Assembly: GCF_029255185.1 (NCBI RefSeq)
Contig: NZ_JAPUVO010000132.1
Coordinates: 1-64,000, forward strand
Source of the DNA: Propionivibrio sp.
GTDB taxonomy: Bacteria > Pseudomonadota > Gammaproteobacteria > Burkholderiales > Rhodocyclaceae
Length of the DNA: 64,000 nt
Direction of reading: 5' to 3'
The position numbers were made by a program, and so were the translations under genes. Under the pieces are notes generated by a model. The model worked only from the letters and a program-made list of their open reading frames with translations. It was not told the origin of the DNA and searched no databases. Of this stretch, positions 8,504-19,862 are shown one piece after another (positions within the stretch are counted from its first letter, which is position 1; each line of letters opens with the position of its first letter).

Positions 8504-9436
8504 ATGACCCAACTTGACCCCGACATCCAGGCGGCACTGCCGCTGTTGAACAGCGACGATGCCGCCGTGCGGCGCATCGCGCTGCTTGGCCTTGTCGATT
8601 ACGCTACCGAACATCCCGATCTCTTTATCACGGCTAGCCGCGACGCCGATCCGGGCGTCCGCCTCGAAGCCGCGCGGGCGCTCGAAGGCCAGCCCGACGC
8701 TGGTGCCGTCGACGCGCTCATCGACCTGCTGGTCGACCCCGACGCGGTAGTGCGTGCCGCCGCCGCGCTCTCACTCTCGGAACTGCTCGACGGGCAGGCA
8801 GCGCCGGTTCTGCTGCGCCGCTTCGCCGCTGCTGCGCCGCTGGCGCGCGCCGGAATCCTCGGCGGATTGCGCAAGCTGCGGCAGCCGCAGGCCTTGCCGC
8901 TGGCGCTGCAGAGCCTCGACGATGAACTGGCCGCCGTCCGCCGAGAGGCGGTCGGCGTCCTCGGCTACCTCAAGGAGAGCCAGGCACTGCCGCAACTCGC
9001 GCAGCGCGCGAGCAGCGACCCCGAGCCGGCGATCCGTCTGGCGGCCGTTGGCGCTCTGGCTTACGCCACCGACGCGTCGGTGCTGCCGGCCTTGCTCGCC
9101 GCGCTGGCCGACAATGACTGGCAGGTCCGCCAGGAAGCCGCCGTCACCCTCGGCAAGTTGCTGCTGCCGGGCGCCGCCGATGGCCTGATCGCCGCGCTGG
9201 CCGACCCGAGCTGGGAAGTGCGCCTGAAGGCAGCGGGTGTTCTCGGCAAGTTGCGCGAGCCACGCGCGGTCGCCGGTCTGGTCGAGGCCATGGGACATCC
9301 GGTCAGCAACCTGCGCAAGGAGGCCGCCGGGGCGCTCGCTGCGATCGGCGGTCATTCGGCGTTCGTCGCGCTGACCGTCGCGCTCGACGATCCTGACGTT
9401 GAAGTGCGCAAGATTGCCGAGCGCCACCTTGGCTGA
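8504..9436 (+). CDS. HEAT/PBS-lyase-type repeat protein
   Basis: A 310-residue all-helical repeat protein. About nine HEAT-like units are visible, each with the pattern DPDxxVRxxAAxALGxL (for example DPDAVVRAAAALSLSEL, DNDWQVRQEAAVTLGKLL, DPSWEVRLKAAGVLGKLR). There is no signal peptide or membrane segment, so it is cytoplasmic. Such repeats usually serve as scaffolds. Between a ferredoxin gene and a membrane iron-sulfur protein gene, a role in assembling the soluble enzyme on the membrane subunit is a reasonable inference. Its end overlaps the next gene by 38 bases if that gene starts at 9399. Confidence 0.88.
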   Translation: MTQLDPDIQAALPLLNSDDAAVRRIALLGLVDYATEHPDLFITASRDADPGVRLEAARALEGQPDAGAVDALIDLLVDPDAVVRAAAALSLSELLDGQAAPVLLRRFAAAAPLARAGILGGLRKLRQPQALPLALQSLDDELAAVRREAVGVLGYLKESQALPQLAQRASSDPEPAIRLAAVGALAYATDASVLPALLAALADNDWQVRQEAAVTLGKLLLPGAADGLIAALADPSWEVRLKAAGVLGKLREPRAVAGLVEAMGHPVSNLRKEAAGALAAIGGHSAFVALTVALDDPDVEVRKIAERHLG

Positions 9437-10799
9437 AAGTGTTGCCCAGAGCGCGGCAACCAGCGGGACCGCCGCAGGAATGCGGTCGGTAGTGCGCCCG
9501 ATAAACGTGCTGCGGCTACCGGCACCGCCTTCGCTGCAGGCGCTCGGCGATTTTCTGCAACGTCGGCAGACGCTCGTCCTGCGCATTCAGTGGGCGTTCG
9601 CCGCGCTCTACGCCTTTTTGCTGATCGGGCCGGTCGTGCTACCGCCTCCGCTGGCACAGGCCGGCGTTTTCGACAGCCTGGCGCGCTTTGCCGAAGCGCT
9701 GTTCTGGGGCATCTGGTGGCCGGGTGTGCTGCTCGCAACGCTGCTCTTCGGGCAACTCTGGTGTGGCGTTCTGTGTCCCGATGGCATGCTCACCGAATTC
9801 GCCAGCCGCCACGGCAAGGGCGCAAAGATCCCCGCCTGGCTGCGCTGGTCGGGCTGGCCGATGCTCGGCTTCAGTCTGCTGATCGTCTACGAGCACCTGA
9901 CCGACGCCTACCGCTCGCCGAACGCGACCCTGGCGCTGCTCGGCGGCGCCAGCCTGCTGGCCATCGTTACCGGTACACTGGTCGGTCGCAGCAAGCGCGT
10001 CTGGTGCCGTTACCTCTGCCCGCTGGCCAATGTCTTCTCCTTGCTCTCGCGCTGCGCGATCTTCCATTTCCGTGTTGACCGCGAGGCCTGGGATAGTGCA
10101 CCGCGCCTGCCGCGCTCCCAGGCGAGGGCGGTCGATTGTCCGCTGCTGCTTGACGTGCGGCGCCTGCGCAGCAATGAAAAATGCAATATGTGCGGGCGCT
10201 GCAGCGGTCACCGCAACGCCGTGCAGCTCGCCCTGCGGCAGCCGGGCGGCGAGATTGCGGCGCTCGGCGCAGGGCAGGGCGAAGCCCGGCGCTGGGAGGC
10301 GCTGGTCATCGCCTTCGTGCTCATCGGACTCTCTTTTGGCGCGCTGCACTGGCGCGGCAGTCCGTGGCATGCAGCGCTCGGTGTCGCGCTGCAAGGCTGG
10401 ACGCCGTGGACGAGCGCCGCGCTCGCCATCTTGCTGCCGGCGCTGCTCATCGGCAGCGGCGTCGCGCTGCTTCTGCTGCTGGCCGGCGCCGGTTCGCTGC
10501 AACGCAGTGTCCGCCTGGCCTATGGATTGATTCCGCTGGCCGGCATCGGTCTTTTCGTCGGCTCGCTCGAATACTCGCTGGGCATTTTGGCGCGCGAAGG
10601 GCTGGCGCTCGGTCACCTGCTGCCGACCTTGCGCGCCGCCGTCCTGCTGCCGGCGCTGATCTGGAGCGGCGCGCTCGGCTGGCTGCAATTGCGCGGCGAG
10701 ATCATCGCGCCATGGTGCAGGCATGGGGCCCTAGTCATCTATTTGCTGACCGCCGCCTTGCTCGGCGGGTGTTACCAGATAGTACCGTTTCCCTTGTAA
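9399..10799 (+). CDS. NapH/NosR/CcoG-like membrane iron-sulfur protein
   Basis: A polytopic inner-membrane protein of up to 466 residues. Hydrophobic segments alternate with cytoplasmic Cys motifs: CGVLCPDG, WCRYLCPL and CNMCGRC. The first two are the paired CxxxCP motifs of NapH/NosR-type quinol-linked electron-transfer proteins; the last may complete a [4Fe-4S] site. After these, four or more further hydrophobic segments follow to the end (residues ~300-466), more than in NapH. The start is uncertain: ATG 9399 lies inside the HEAT gene; ATG 9480 (MRSVVRPINVL) is an alternative. As the last gene of the cluster it probably passes electrons between the quinone pool and the ferredoxin/flavoprotein pair. 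Confidence 0.82.
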   Translation: MKCARLPSATLAESVAQSAATSGTAAGMRSVVRPINVLRLPAPPSLQALGDFLQRRQTLVLRIQWAFAALYAFLLIGPVVLPPPLAQAGVFDSLARFAEALFWGIWWPGVLLATLLFGQLWCGVLCPDGMLTEFASRHGKGAKIPAWLRWSGWPMLGFSLLIVYEHLTDAYRSPNATLALLGGASLLAIVTGTLVGRSKRVWCRYLCPLANVFSLLSRCAIFHFRVDREAWDSAPRLPRSQARAVDCPLLLDVRRLRSNEKCNMCGRCSGHRNAVQLALRQPGGEIAALGAGQGEARRWEALVIAFVLIGLSFGALHWRGSPWHAALGVALQGWTPWTSAALAILLPALLIGSGVALLLLLAGAGSLQRSVRLAYGLIPLAGIGLFVGSLEYSLGILAREGLALGHLLPTLRAAVLLPALIWSGALGWLQLRGEIIAPWCRHGALVIYLLTAALLGGCYQIVPFPL

Positions 10800-10823
10800 C
10801 CCAGTCTCACGGAAGAGACTGGG
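10800..10823 (+). terminator. Hairpin at the end of the AprA-like cluster
   Basis: CCCAGTCTC (10800-10808) pairs perfectly with GAGACTGGG (10815-10823) around a six-base loop, starting at the base after the stop codon of the membrane protein gene. There is no T-run after it, so it may protect the mRNA end or need Rho rather than act as a classic terminator. Confidence 0.5.
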
Positions 10824-10998
10824 AGGCGCTTCCGGCGTCCTGCTGCCGCTTGGCATTGAAGTAGTCGGACGGCCATAATGTTTTTGTCATATTTGGCTCG
10901 CCACTCACTTGATGCTGATTCACCACGCAAGTCCGGTGATCCCGCTGCTACCAGCACAACAGATGGCCTCGCAAACCGGCCGCATCAATTTAAAAACT

Positions 10999-12399
10999 CT
11001 AATACCTGGCGTTGCCGGGCGTGCGCGGGAACGGAATTACATCGCGCACATTGGCTAGCCCAGTGATGTATGAAATGGTGCGCTCAAAGCCAAGGCCAAA
11101 GCCCGCATGCGGCACCGTGCCGTAGCGGCGCAAATCGCGGTACCAGCCGTAATGCGCCGGGTCGAGGCCGCTTTCAATCATGCGTTTATCCAGAATGTCG
11201 AGTCGCTCTTCGCGTTGTGAGCCCCCGATAATTTCACCGATGCCGGGGGCCAGAACGTCCATGGCGGCGACGGTTTTTTCATCATCGTTAAGTCGCATGT
11301 AAAACGCTTTGATTTCTTTGGGGTAGTTCATCAGCACCAGCGGACCCTTGACATGCTTTTCGGCCAGAAAGCGTTCGTGCTCGCTATGCAAATCCATGCC
11401 CCATTGCACCGCATACTCGAATTTCTCCTTGCTGTTTTCCAGGATTCTTACGGCCTCGGTGTAATCCATGCGCACAAAATCGCAGTCGATCATGGCCCTT
11501 AGTTTGTTGATCACGCCCTTCTCGATGCGCTCCTCGAAAAACTCCATATCGTCAGCGCGTTCGGTGAGTACCGCTGTGAAAACATAGCTCAACAGGGCTT
11601 CGGCCAGGGCCGCGTCATCCGTCAGATCGGCAAAGGCAATTTCCGGCTCGACCATCCAGAATTCCGCGAGGTGGCGGCTGGTGTTGGAGTTCTCGGCGCG
11701 AAACGTCGGACCAAAGGTATACACCTTGGACATTGCCATGCAGTAGGTTTCAACATTCAACTGGCCGGAAACCGTGAGGAAGGATTCGCGTCCGAAAAAA
11801 TCCTTGGAAAAATCCACCTTGCCATTTGCTGTATGCGGCAGATTCATCAGGTCCAGCGTCGAGACGCGGAACAGCTCACCTGCCCCTTCGGCATCAGAGG
11901 CGGTGATAATTGGGGTGTTCACCCAGAAGAAATTCTGCTCATCGAAGAAACGGTGGATTGCCTGCGCGATGGTGTGCCGAACGCGTGTAACCGCGCCGAT
12001 CACATTGGTGCGCGAACGCAGGTGCGCCACTTCGCGCAGATACTCCATGCTGTGCGCCTTGGGCTGGATCGGATAGGTATCCGGGTCATCCACCCAGCCA
12101 ATCACCTTGATTGCCGTCGCCTGCATTTCAAACGGTTGGCCTTTGGCGGGGGAGGGAACGATCAAGCCCGTCGCCTCAACCGAGCAGCCGGCGGTGAGGT
12201 GGACAACCTCATCGGCATAATTAACCAGCGTATCGGGCGCCACCACCTGTATCGGGTGGAAACATGAGCCATCGGATAGGTTGACAAATGATACGCCAGC
12301 CTTGGAGTCGCGCCGTGTGCGCACCCACCCCTTGACCGTAACGGGTACACCGGCAGGCGCCAAGGCGCAAAGAATTTTCTGAACGCTAAGTTGAGTCAT
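10999..12399 (-). CDS. asnS: Asparaginyl-tRNA synthetase
   Basis: Class II aminoacyl-tRNA synthetase of 466 residues, the same length as the E. coli enzyme. The N-terminal OB-fold anticodon-binding domain contains [20 protein letters not shown]. Class II motif 2 ([20 protein letters not shown]) and motif 3 ([15 protein letters not shown]) are present, and the protein ends [16 protein letters not shown] as usual for AsnS. It charges tRNA-Asn in the cytoplasm. An IS1634-type transposase gene ends about 86 bases upstream of its start codon (on the same strand), so insertion may have changed the asnS promoter. Confidence 0.97.
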   Translation of the reverse strand: MTQLSVQKILCALAPAGVPVTVKGWVRTRRDSKAGVSFVNLSDGSCFHPIQVVAPDTLVNYADEVVHLTAGCSVEATGLIVPSPAKGQPFEMQATAIKVIGWVDDPDTYPIQPKAHSMEYLREVAHLRSRTNVIGAVTRVRHTIAQAIHRFFDEQNFFWVNTPIITASDAEGAGELFRVSTLDLMNLPHTANGKVDFSKDFFGRESFLTVSGQLNVETYCMAMSKVYTFGPTFRAENSNTSRHLAEFWMVEPEIAFADLTDDAALAEALLSYVFTAVLTERADDMEFFEERIEKGVINKLRAMIDCDFVRMDYTEAVRILENSKEKFEYAVQWGMDLHSEHERFLAEKHVKGPLVLMNYPKEIKAFYMRLNDDEKTVAAMDVLAPGIGEIIGGSQREERLDILDKRMIESGLDPAHYGWYRDLRRYGTVPHAGFGLGFERTISYITGLANVRDVIPFPRTPGNARY

Positions 12400-12485
12400 G
12401 ATTTAATCTGAAGTTCCACCACGTGATGAGCGAATTTTCCTGAGCCCGTAAGGGGTTGGCTTGAGGTCGGGGTTCTGTTTTCTGA

Positions 12486-14198
12486 CTACGGTGATATCTG
12501 TTGCAGAAGTTCCATAGCGCGCCGCTGTTTCGCGTTTGCGGTGGTGAGGATAGCGAAGCTTGGTGTATCTCCAGCGGCCATCGGCGTTCGGCAGGTATTG
12601 CGGGTGATAGTGGCCAATTCAGCCATCAAGGTGGCAAAGCTATGAACCGGCGTGTCGTCGTCGAGGGTGTGGCGCGCTACCTTGGCCAAGGCGGCTTCGG
12701 AGCGTGTAGCCGGTGCCACGGGGTCGCGGACGGCCTTGGCTTGCTGGTCTGTATCGGCAAACATCAACTCGCGCCAAGCCTCACGCATGTGCCACTCGAC
12801 GTAGTACGCCAGCATGCACAAAAAGATATGCGAACGCACCCGATCGGCCAGCCGGTGATGAATCGGGCGCGCCTTCAGGTCAATGCTCTTGAACGAACGG
12901 AAGGCGAGCTCGACGTTGGCCAGCGACTTGTAGTTGCGCACACAGTCCGCGTCGCTCATCTGCGTGGCACAGACCGAGGTGCGAATGATGTAGATGCCGT
13001 CCAGCGCCGCTTCGGCGGCGATGCTGTCCGGCTTGCGTCGAAATGAGAATGCCGCCTCGTCAATGACCAGCTCGAAATGCTTGGACACCTTGTACTGGTT
13101 GACGACCTTGCCGACGCACACGCCGATGGCGTCCTGGCCCGTGAGTCTGGCGGCGACCACGCGCTTCTTGATTTTCTCAAGGTTCTTCTCGGTGGCGCAC
13201 AGCAAGGCTTCGCGCTTGTGGGCGCGTAGCGCTGCCAGCGGGGCATTGCGGCACGCCACCAGGCGTTCGCCGGGATAGTCCGGGGCGCTAAACTCGAACA
13301 GGTTGCGCTCATCAAACAAACCCAGTTGCAGTTGCCCCTGCTCGATCAGCGCACGGATCGAACCGCTCTTGAGCGTCGTGATCCAGTCAAAGCCTTCGTT
13401 TCCCTGCATCGCATCGATGGCCTTTTGCGAGATCATCCCCCGGTCGCCAACCATGACCATTTGCTCAATACCAAACTCAGTGCGCAGCCGCTGCACTTCG
13501 GGCAGGAAGGTTGTACTGTCTGAAACATTGCCATCATGAACAGACACAGCCACCGGACACCCTCGGGCATTGGTCAGCAAGCCGTAGTTCGCCTGCAGCA
13601 GGCCGTGCTTGGCCAGCGGACAGGTGGTTCCCTCGAAGTAACTGGAGGAGAGGTCGTAGAGCACCAGACCACCTTCGCGCAAATGGCGCGCCGCAAGCTT
13701 CTTCTCGATGCGGCCTTGGTGCGTCAACAACCAGTCCATTGCCGCGTACAGATCGTCCTCGCTGGCGTCCGCGACCGCAAAATCCTCGGCCAGCGTCGTC
13801 GTGTGCCACGTGCGGGTGGTGGCCAATTTAGTTTGTGGGCCGACGATGCGCGAGGCGACCATGGCCAGCACCAGATCACGTTCGCGGCACGGCTTGGCAG
13901 CGATCAGCGACGCGAACCCGAGGCGCTGCATCGCGGTGGCCGCCGCGTGCACATGACCTTGCGCACGTGAGCGCGAAATCTCGAAAGCCTGTCCAATAGG
14001 GACGAACGTCTCGCCTTGCAGCGTGCGCCGAATGATGTCTACCAGCGCCTCGGGCAGATGCGACAGATTGCCCAGCGTCTCATTCTTTACCGTACCGCCT
14101 TCACGATAGCTGCGACGCAACAGATGCGTGCGATAGACCCGATCTTTGTACGTGCGGGTCGTGGTGACGACATGAGCGGTTCCAGTACGTGTAGACAT
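12486..14198 (-). mobile_element. IS1634-family (IS4-superfamily) transposase, apparently intact
   Basis: A 570-residue DDE transposase. The N-terminal YREGGTVKNETLGNLSHLP stretch and length are typical of IS1634. The DDE core shows LVLYDLSSSYFEGTTCP (first Asp), MVMVGDRGMISQKAID (second Asp) and, near the C-terminus, NVELAFRSFKSIDLKARPIHHR with the catalytic Glu region. No frameshift or internal stop. ATG 14198 is used; GTG 14204 is possible. I could not identify matching terminal inverted repeats or a target duplication in the flanks (about 12400-12486 and 14199-14300), so the element ends are not set. It lies between asnS and the MFS-acyltransferase gene. Confidence 0.9.
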
Positions 14199-14315
14199 AA
14201 GCACAGATTAGGAAATTAATTGACGTGCGTCAATAATTTTTAGTGACTACAAATAGAAACAAAAATTCCTCGCCAAACAGTATTCTCGGAAACCACATGG
14301 CGTCCCTGTGCGAAC

Positions 14316-16223
14316 TTACTTCAGGTCACCGCGCAAATCAGCAACCCGCTGTTGCAGGTATTCCGGCGTCGCCGCTTCCGGCGCTACCGGCTCGCCAACA
14401 TACAGCCCGATCTTCGCGAAAGGCCGCAGATTCGACGGCCTGCTCATTGCCGGACCGTTTTTACGGCTGAAAAAACTTCCCCACAATCCGCGCAAGGCCA
14501 TGGGCACAACAGGCACCGGCGTACGCGCCACGATACGCTGAACACCGGGACGGAAAGCCAGCAGCTCCCCGTTGTTGGTAATACCCCCTTCGGGAAAAAT
14601 GCCAATCAGGTCGCCGTTCTCAAGCGCACTAGCCACTTCGGCGAAAGCTTTCTCCATCAACGCCGCATCTTCCCTGGCGGGCGCAATCGGAATCGTTCGC
14701 ATGTGCCGAAAAATAAAGCCAATGAGCGGCATGCGGAAAATTCGGTGATCCATCACGAAACGGATCGGTCGCCGGCTGGCTGCGGCGACCACGATCGGGT
14801 CGACAAAGCTGACGTGGTTGCAGACCAACACCGCCGGCCCGTCGTGCGGTATATGCTCAAGCCCCTTCTGTTCCAGGCGATAGATCGAATGGATGAGCAG
14901 CCAGGCAAGAAAGCGCAGCATGAATTCCGGCACTAGGCTGTAGATGTAGATGGCGACCAGCGCGTTGCATAGCGCGGCGCAGCCAAACAGCAGGGGAATC
15001 GGCAGCCCGTTGCCGAGTGCGCCCGCCGCCGCAAGTGCGCCGATAACCATGAACAGCGCGTTGAGAATGTTGTTGGCAGCGATGATGCGCGCTCTATGCT
15101 CGGGGGTGCTGCGCAACTGGATCAGGACGTAGAGCGGGACGATGAAGAAACCGCCGAAAAGGCCCAGAGCGAAAAGGTCGAAGAGGACGCGCCAGGTCTC
15201 GTGCAAGCCAAGCAGGCTGCTCATCGCCAGCGGCGCGGCGGCTGGCAAAGTGGCGGGTGAGGAGAAGACCAGATCGAGGCCAAACAGTGTCAGGCCGATC
15301 GAGCCAAAGGGCACCAGGCCGATTTCAACGTGTTTGCCCGAAAGCTTCTCGCACAGCATCGACCCCAAGCCGATACCCACGGTAAAGGTGGCGAGCAGGA
15401 GGGTGACCGAACTTTCATCACCGCCCAGAACCTTCTTGGCATAAACCGGAAACTGGGCCAGAAACAGCGCCCCGTAGAGCCAGAACCAGGAGATGCCGAG
15501 AATCGATAGAAATACGGTGCGATTCTGGCGAGCAAAGCCAATATTGCGCCAGGTCTCGGAGAATGGATTGAGGTTGACCGCCAGATTGGGAACAGGCGCC
15601 GGCGCCGGCGGAATGCCCAGACTGGCAAGAAAACCGGCGGCGGCAACCAGCAGCCCGGCAAAGGCCACCCAACCGGGGTGAGAACCAACACCGGCGAGCA
15701 AGCCGCCAGCCAGGGTGCCGATCAGAATGGCAACAAAGGTGCCGCTCTCGACCAGTGCATTGCCGCCCACCAGCTCTTCCTCGCGCAAATGCTGCGGTAG
15801 AATCGCATACTTAACTGGGCCGAACAGGGCCGAGTGCAAACCAAGCAGGAACAGTGCGCCGAGCAGCACGGTCAGGCTGTGCATGAAGAAGCCGAGCGCG
15901 GCGACGCCCATGATCGCCATCTCCAGCACTTTCACCAGGCGTGCCAATTTCGCCTTGTCGATCTTGTCGGCCAGTTGCCCGGCGGTCGCCGAAAAAAGGA
16001 AAAAGGGAAGAATGAAAATCCCGGCTGCCAGATTGGTCAGCATCTCGGGCACCAATGTCGTCCAGCTCGCCGCCTGAAAGGTGAGCAGCACCACCAGCGC
16101 ATTTTTGAACAGATTGTCGTTGAAGGCGCCGAGAAACTGCGTGGCGAAAAATGGCGCAAAGCGACGGGTCTTGAGCAGGGAAAACTGCGAGTACTCGGTC
16201 TGCGATGTCGGTTTAGGACTCAT
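14316..16223 (-). CDS. MFS transporter fused to PlsC-type acyltransferase (LplT-Aas-like)
   Basis: A 635-residue fusion. Residues ~15-400 form a major facilitator (RFAPFFATQFLGAFNDNLFK start, about 12 membrane segments) like the lysophospholipid flippase LplT. Residues ~430-620 are a glycerolipid acyltransferase with the catalytic NHVSFVD (H-x4-D) and FPEGGITNNGEL motifs. E. coli has lplT and aas as two genes; here the AMP-ligase part of Aas is absent and the transporter is joined directly to the acyltransferase. It probably imports and re-acylates lysophospholipids at the inner membrane. ATG 16223 is preferred for AAAGG seven bases upstream; the frame is open further upstream into groEL but that part is shadow. 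Convergent spacing on the same strand after the groEL terminator. Confidence 0.9.
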   Translation of the reverse strand: MSPKPTSQTEYSQFSLLKTRRFAPFFATQFLGAFNDNLFKNALVVLLTFQAASWTTLVPEMLTNLAAGIFILPFFLFSATAGQLADKIDKAKLARLVKVLEMAIMGVAALGFFMHSLTVLLGALFLLGLHSALFGPVKYAILPQHLREEELVGGNALVESGTFVAILIGTLAGGLLAGVGSHPGWVAFAGLLVAAAGFLASLGIPPAPAPVPNLAVNLNPFSETWRNIGFARQNRTVFLSILGISWFWLYGALFLAQFPVYAKKVLGGDESSVTLLLATFTVGIGLGSMLCEKLSGKHVEIGLVPFGSIGLTLFGLDLVFSSPATLPAAAPLAMSSLLGLHETWRVLFDLFALGLFGGFFIVPLYVLIQLRSTPEHRARIIAANNILNALFMVIGALAAAGALGNGLPIPLLFGCAALCNALVAIYIYSLVPEFMLRFLAWLLIHSIYRLEQKGLEHIPHDGPAVLVCNHVSFVDPIVVAAASRRPIRFVMDHRIFRMPLIGFIFRHMRTIPIAPAREDAALMEKAFAEVASALENGDLIGIFPEGGITNNGELLAFRPGVQRIVARTPVPVVPMALRGLWGSFFSRKNGPAMSRPSNLRPFAKIGLYVGEPVAPEAATPEYLQQRVADLRGDLK

Positions 16224-16249
16224 GACGCGGCCTTTCATCAAGCCTTCGA

Positions 16250-16292
16250 TAAAAAGAACCCCCCCGCAGGATTCTGCCCGGCGGGGGGGTTC
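16250..16292 (-). terminator. Intrinsic terminator of groES-groEL
   Basis: A 12-bp stem (16256-16267 with 16281-16292; core GAACCCCCCCGC) with a 13-base loop lies about 50 bases after the groEL stop. On the minus strand it is followed by CTTTTTATC, giving the U-tract. Confidence 0.85.
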
Positions 16293-16344
16293 GGTGAGCG
16301 AATCGCAAGCAATTACGCCCAAACTGGCATGATCTGCCGGTTGA

Positions 16345-18069
<1,725 letters not shown>

Positions 18070-18075
18070 CTACAC

Positions 18076-18366
18076 TCAGACTTCAACGACGCCCATGATG
18101 TCTTCTTCGCGCATGACCAGCAGTTCCTCACCATCAACCTTGACGGTCTGGCCGGAATACTTGCCGAACAGGACACGGTCGCCGACCTTGACGTCGAGCA
18201 GGCGAACTTCACCGCTTTCGAGGATCTTGCCTTTGCCGACGGCGATGATTTCACCCTGATCTGGTTTTTCAGCAGCGGCATCAGGAATCACGATGCCAGA
18301 AGCGGTCTTACGTTCTTCTTCGAGGCGTTTAACAATCACGCGATCATGTAAAGGACGGATTTTCAT
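18076..18366 (-). CDS. groS: Co-chaperonin GroES (HSP10)
   Basis: A 96-residue cap of the GroEL chamber. [18 protein letters not shown] is the standard start; the mobile loop segment [20 protein letters not shown] and [11 protein letters not shown] are in place. First gene of the groESL operon. The start codon lies about 77 bases downstream of the CIRCE operator on the minus strand. Confidence 0.99.
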   Translation of the reverse strand: MKIRPLHDRVIVKRLEEERKTASGIVIPDAAAEKPDQGEIIAVGKGKILESGEVRLLDVKVGDRVLFGKYSGQTVKVDGEELLVMREEDIMGVVEV

Positions 18367-18442
18367 GCAGTTTCTCCTTGGGGTTTAAGCGTAAGTGACT
18401 ACGAATTCATCGTTGCCAAGCCAGGGAGCCCAGACCGGGCTG

Positions 18443-18469
18443 TTAGCACTCATGGCTGACGAGTGCTAA
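18443..18469. promoter_or_regulatory. CIRCE operator (HrcA-binding site)
   Basis: Perfect TTAGCACTC - nine bases - GAGTGCTAA inverted repeat, the consensus of the HrcA heat-shock repressor site. It lies between the groES promoter and the groES start codon. Confidence 0.97.
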
Positions 18470-18498
18470 TGATAGGGGCGGAAAGGTAATATTTCAAG
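18469..18498 (-). promoter_or_regulatory. Sigma-32-type promoter of groESL
   Basis: On the minus strand CTTGAAA (18498-18492) is followed after 13 bases by CCCCTATCAT (18478-18469), close to the sigma-32 consensus CTTGAAA and CCCCATNT. TATCAT could also serve as a sigma-70 -10 element. The -10 region touches the CIRCE operator, so HrcA bound there would block initiation. Confidence 0.85.
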
Positions 18499-18545
18499 GT
18501 GTGCGGCAATAATTATCGTAATCAGAATGCCGGGTGCGCCATAGA

Positions 18546-19862
18546 TCAGGAGTCGACCCGGTACTCGGCGGATCTGGCGTGGGCCTGTAGACCCTCGCCC
18601 TGCGCCATGAGTGACGCGATACGCCCCAGCGTCTTCGCCGCCGCTTGCGAGACACGGATCAGGCTGCTGCGTTTCTGGAAGTCGTATACACCGAGCGGTG
18701 ATGAGAAGCGCGCGCTGCCTGAGGTTGGCAACACGTGGTTCGGTCCGGCACAGTAATCGCCGAGCGATTCGGAGGTATAGGGGCCAATGAAAATGGCGCC
18801 GGCATGGTGAATTTTGTCCACCCAGACTTCAGCGTCGGCCAGCGACAATTCCAGGTGCTCCGGTGCAATGCGATTGGCGATGGCGCAGGCCTCATCCAGG
18901 TCGCGCACTTCGATCAGCGCGCCGCGATGTTCCAGTGACGCGCGGATCACGTCCTGGCGCGGCATGGTCTGCAGCAGTTTATCCATGGCTTGGGCAACGC
19001 GCTCAATATAGGCCGCATCTGGGCAGAGTAGTATCGATTGCGCCAGTTCGTCGTGCTCGGCCTGAGAAAAAAGATCCATCGCCACCCAGTCGGGATCTGT
19101 CTGACCATCGCAGATGATGAGTATTTCCGAAGGCCCGGCCACCATGTCGATGCCAACCACACCAAAGACGCGACGCTTGGCCGCAGCGACATAGGCATTG
19201 CCGGGACCAACGATCTTGTCTGCCGCCGACACACTCTGCGTACCGTAGGCCAGCGCACCTACCGCCTGGGCGCCGCCAATGCAGAACACGCGGTCGACAC
19301 CGGCCAGCGCCGCCGCCGCCAGCACCAGCGGATTGCGTTCGCCGTCCGGCGTTGGCACAACCATGATGAGTTCCCTGACACCGGCCACCTTGGCTGGAAT
19401 TGCGTTCATCAGCACCGACGACGGGTAAGACGCCTTACCGCCGGGAACGTAGAGGCCAACACGGTCCAGCGCTGTCACTTTCTGGCCGAGCAGCGTGCCG
19501 TCGGCTTCCTCAAACTGCCAGCTGTGCAGGGTCTGCCGCTCGTGATAGCTTCTAACGCGGCGCGCAGCCGCTTCGAGCGCTTCACGCTGAACCTTGGGCA
19601 AGTGATTCAGTGCGTTCAGCAACTCGTCGCGGGACAGTTCAAGCTCCGCCATCGAGTGCACGGCGAGGCGGTCGAAGCGATTGGTGTAGTCAACCACGGC
19701 AGCGTCGCCGCGTACTTTGACGTCGGCCAGAATGGCGGCGACCGTGCGGTCTACCGATTCGTCCTGCGCACTTTCAAAGGCCAGCAGCGAATCGAGTCGC
19801 ATTTTAAAATCCGCATCACGACTGGAAAAGCGCTTTATCGAAATCACGATTTGACTACGCAC
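18546..19862 (-). CDS. hisD: Histidinol dehydrogenase
   Basis: Catalyses the last two steps of histidine synthesis, L-histidinol to L-histidine with two NAD+. 438 residues, family length. [50 protein letters not shown] and the HisD signature [15 protein letters not shown] are visible, with the zinc/catalytic His region APEHLEL and [21 protein letters not shown] region. The chosen start (19862) overlaps the end of hisG by 19 bases, so it is coupled to it. Last gene of the long mla-murA-his operon; only hisG and hisD of the pathway are in the window. Confidence 0.96.
   Translation of the reverse strand: MRSQIVISIKRFSSRDADFKMRLDSLLAFESAQDESVDRTVAAILADVKVRGDAAVVDYTNRFDRLAVHSMAELELSRDELLNALNHLPKVQREALEAAARRVRSYHERQTLHSWQFEEADGTLLGQKVTALDRVGLYVPGGKASYPSSVLMNAIPAKVAGVRELIMVVPTPDGERNPLVLAAAALAGVDRVFCIGGAQAVGALAYGTQSVSAADKIVGPGNAYVAAAKRRVFGVVGIDMVAGPSEILIICDGQTDPDWVAMDLFSQAEHDELAQSILLCPDAAYIERVAQAMDKLLQTMPRQDVIRASLEHRGALIEVRDLDEACAIANRIAPEHLELSLADAEVWVDKIHHAGAIFIGPYTSESLGDYCAGPNHVLPTSGSARFSSPLGVYDFQKRSSLIRVSQAAAKTLGRIASLMAQGEGLQAHARSAEYRVDS

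Noticed and set aside
10800-10998. A small gene between the AprA-like cluster and asnS
   Set aside because: The short frames have no ribosome-binding site or family pattern; only a hairpin is supported.
12400-14300. Terminal inverted repeats of the IS1634-type element
   Set aside because: Only short chance matches such as TGACTAC near both sides were found; the left one overlaps the transposase stop codon and the copies are direct, not inverted.
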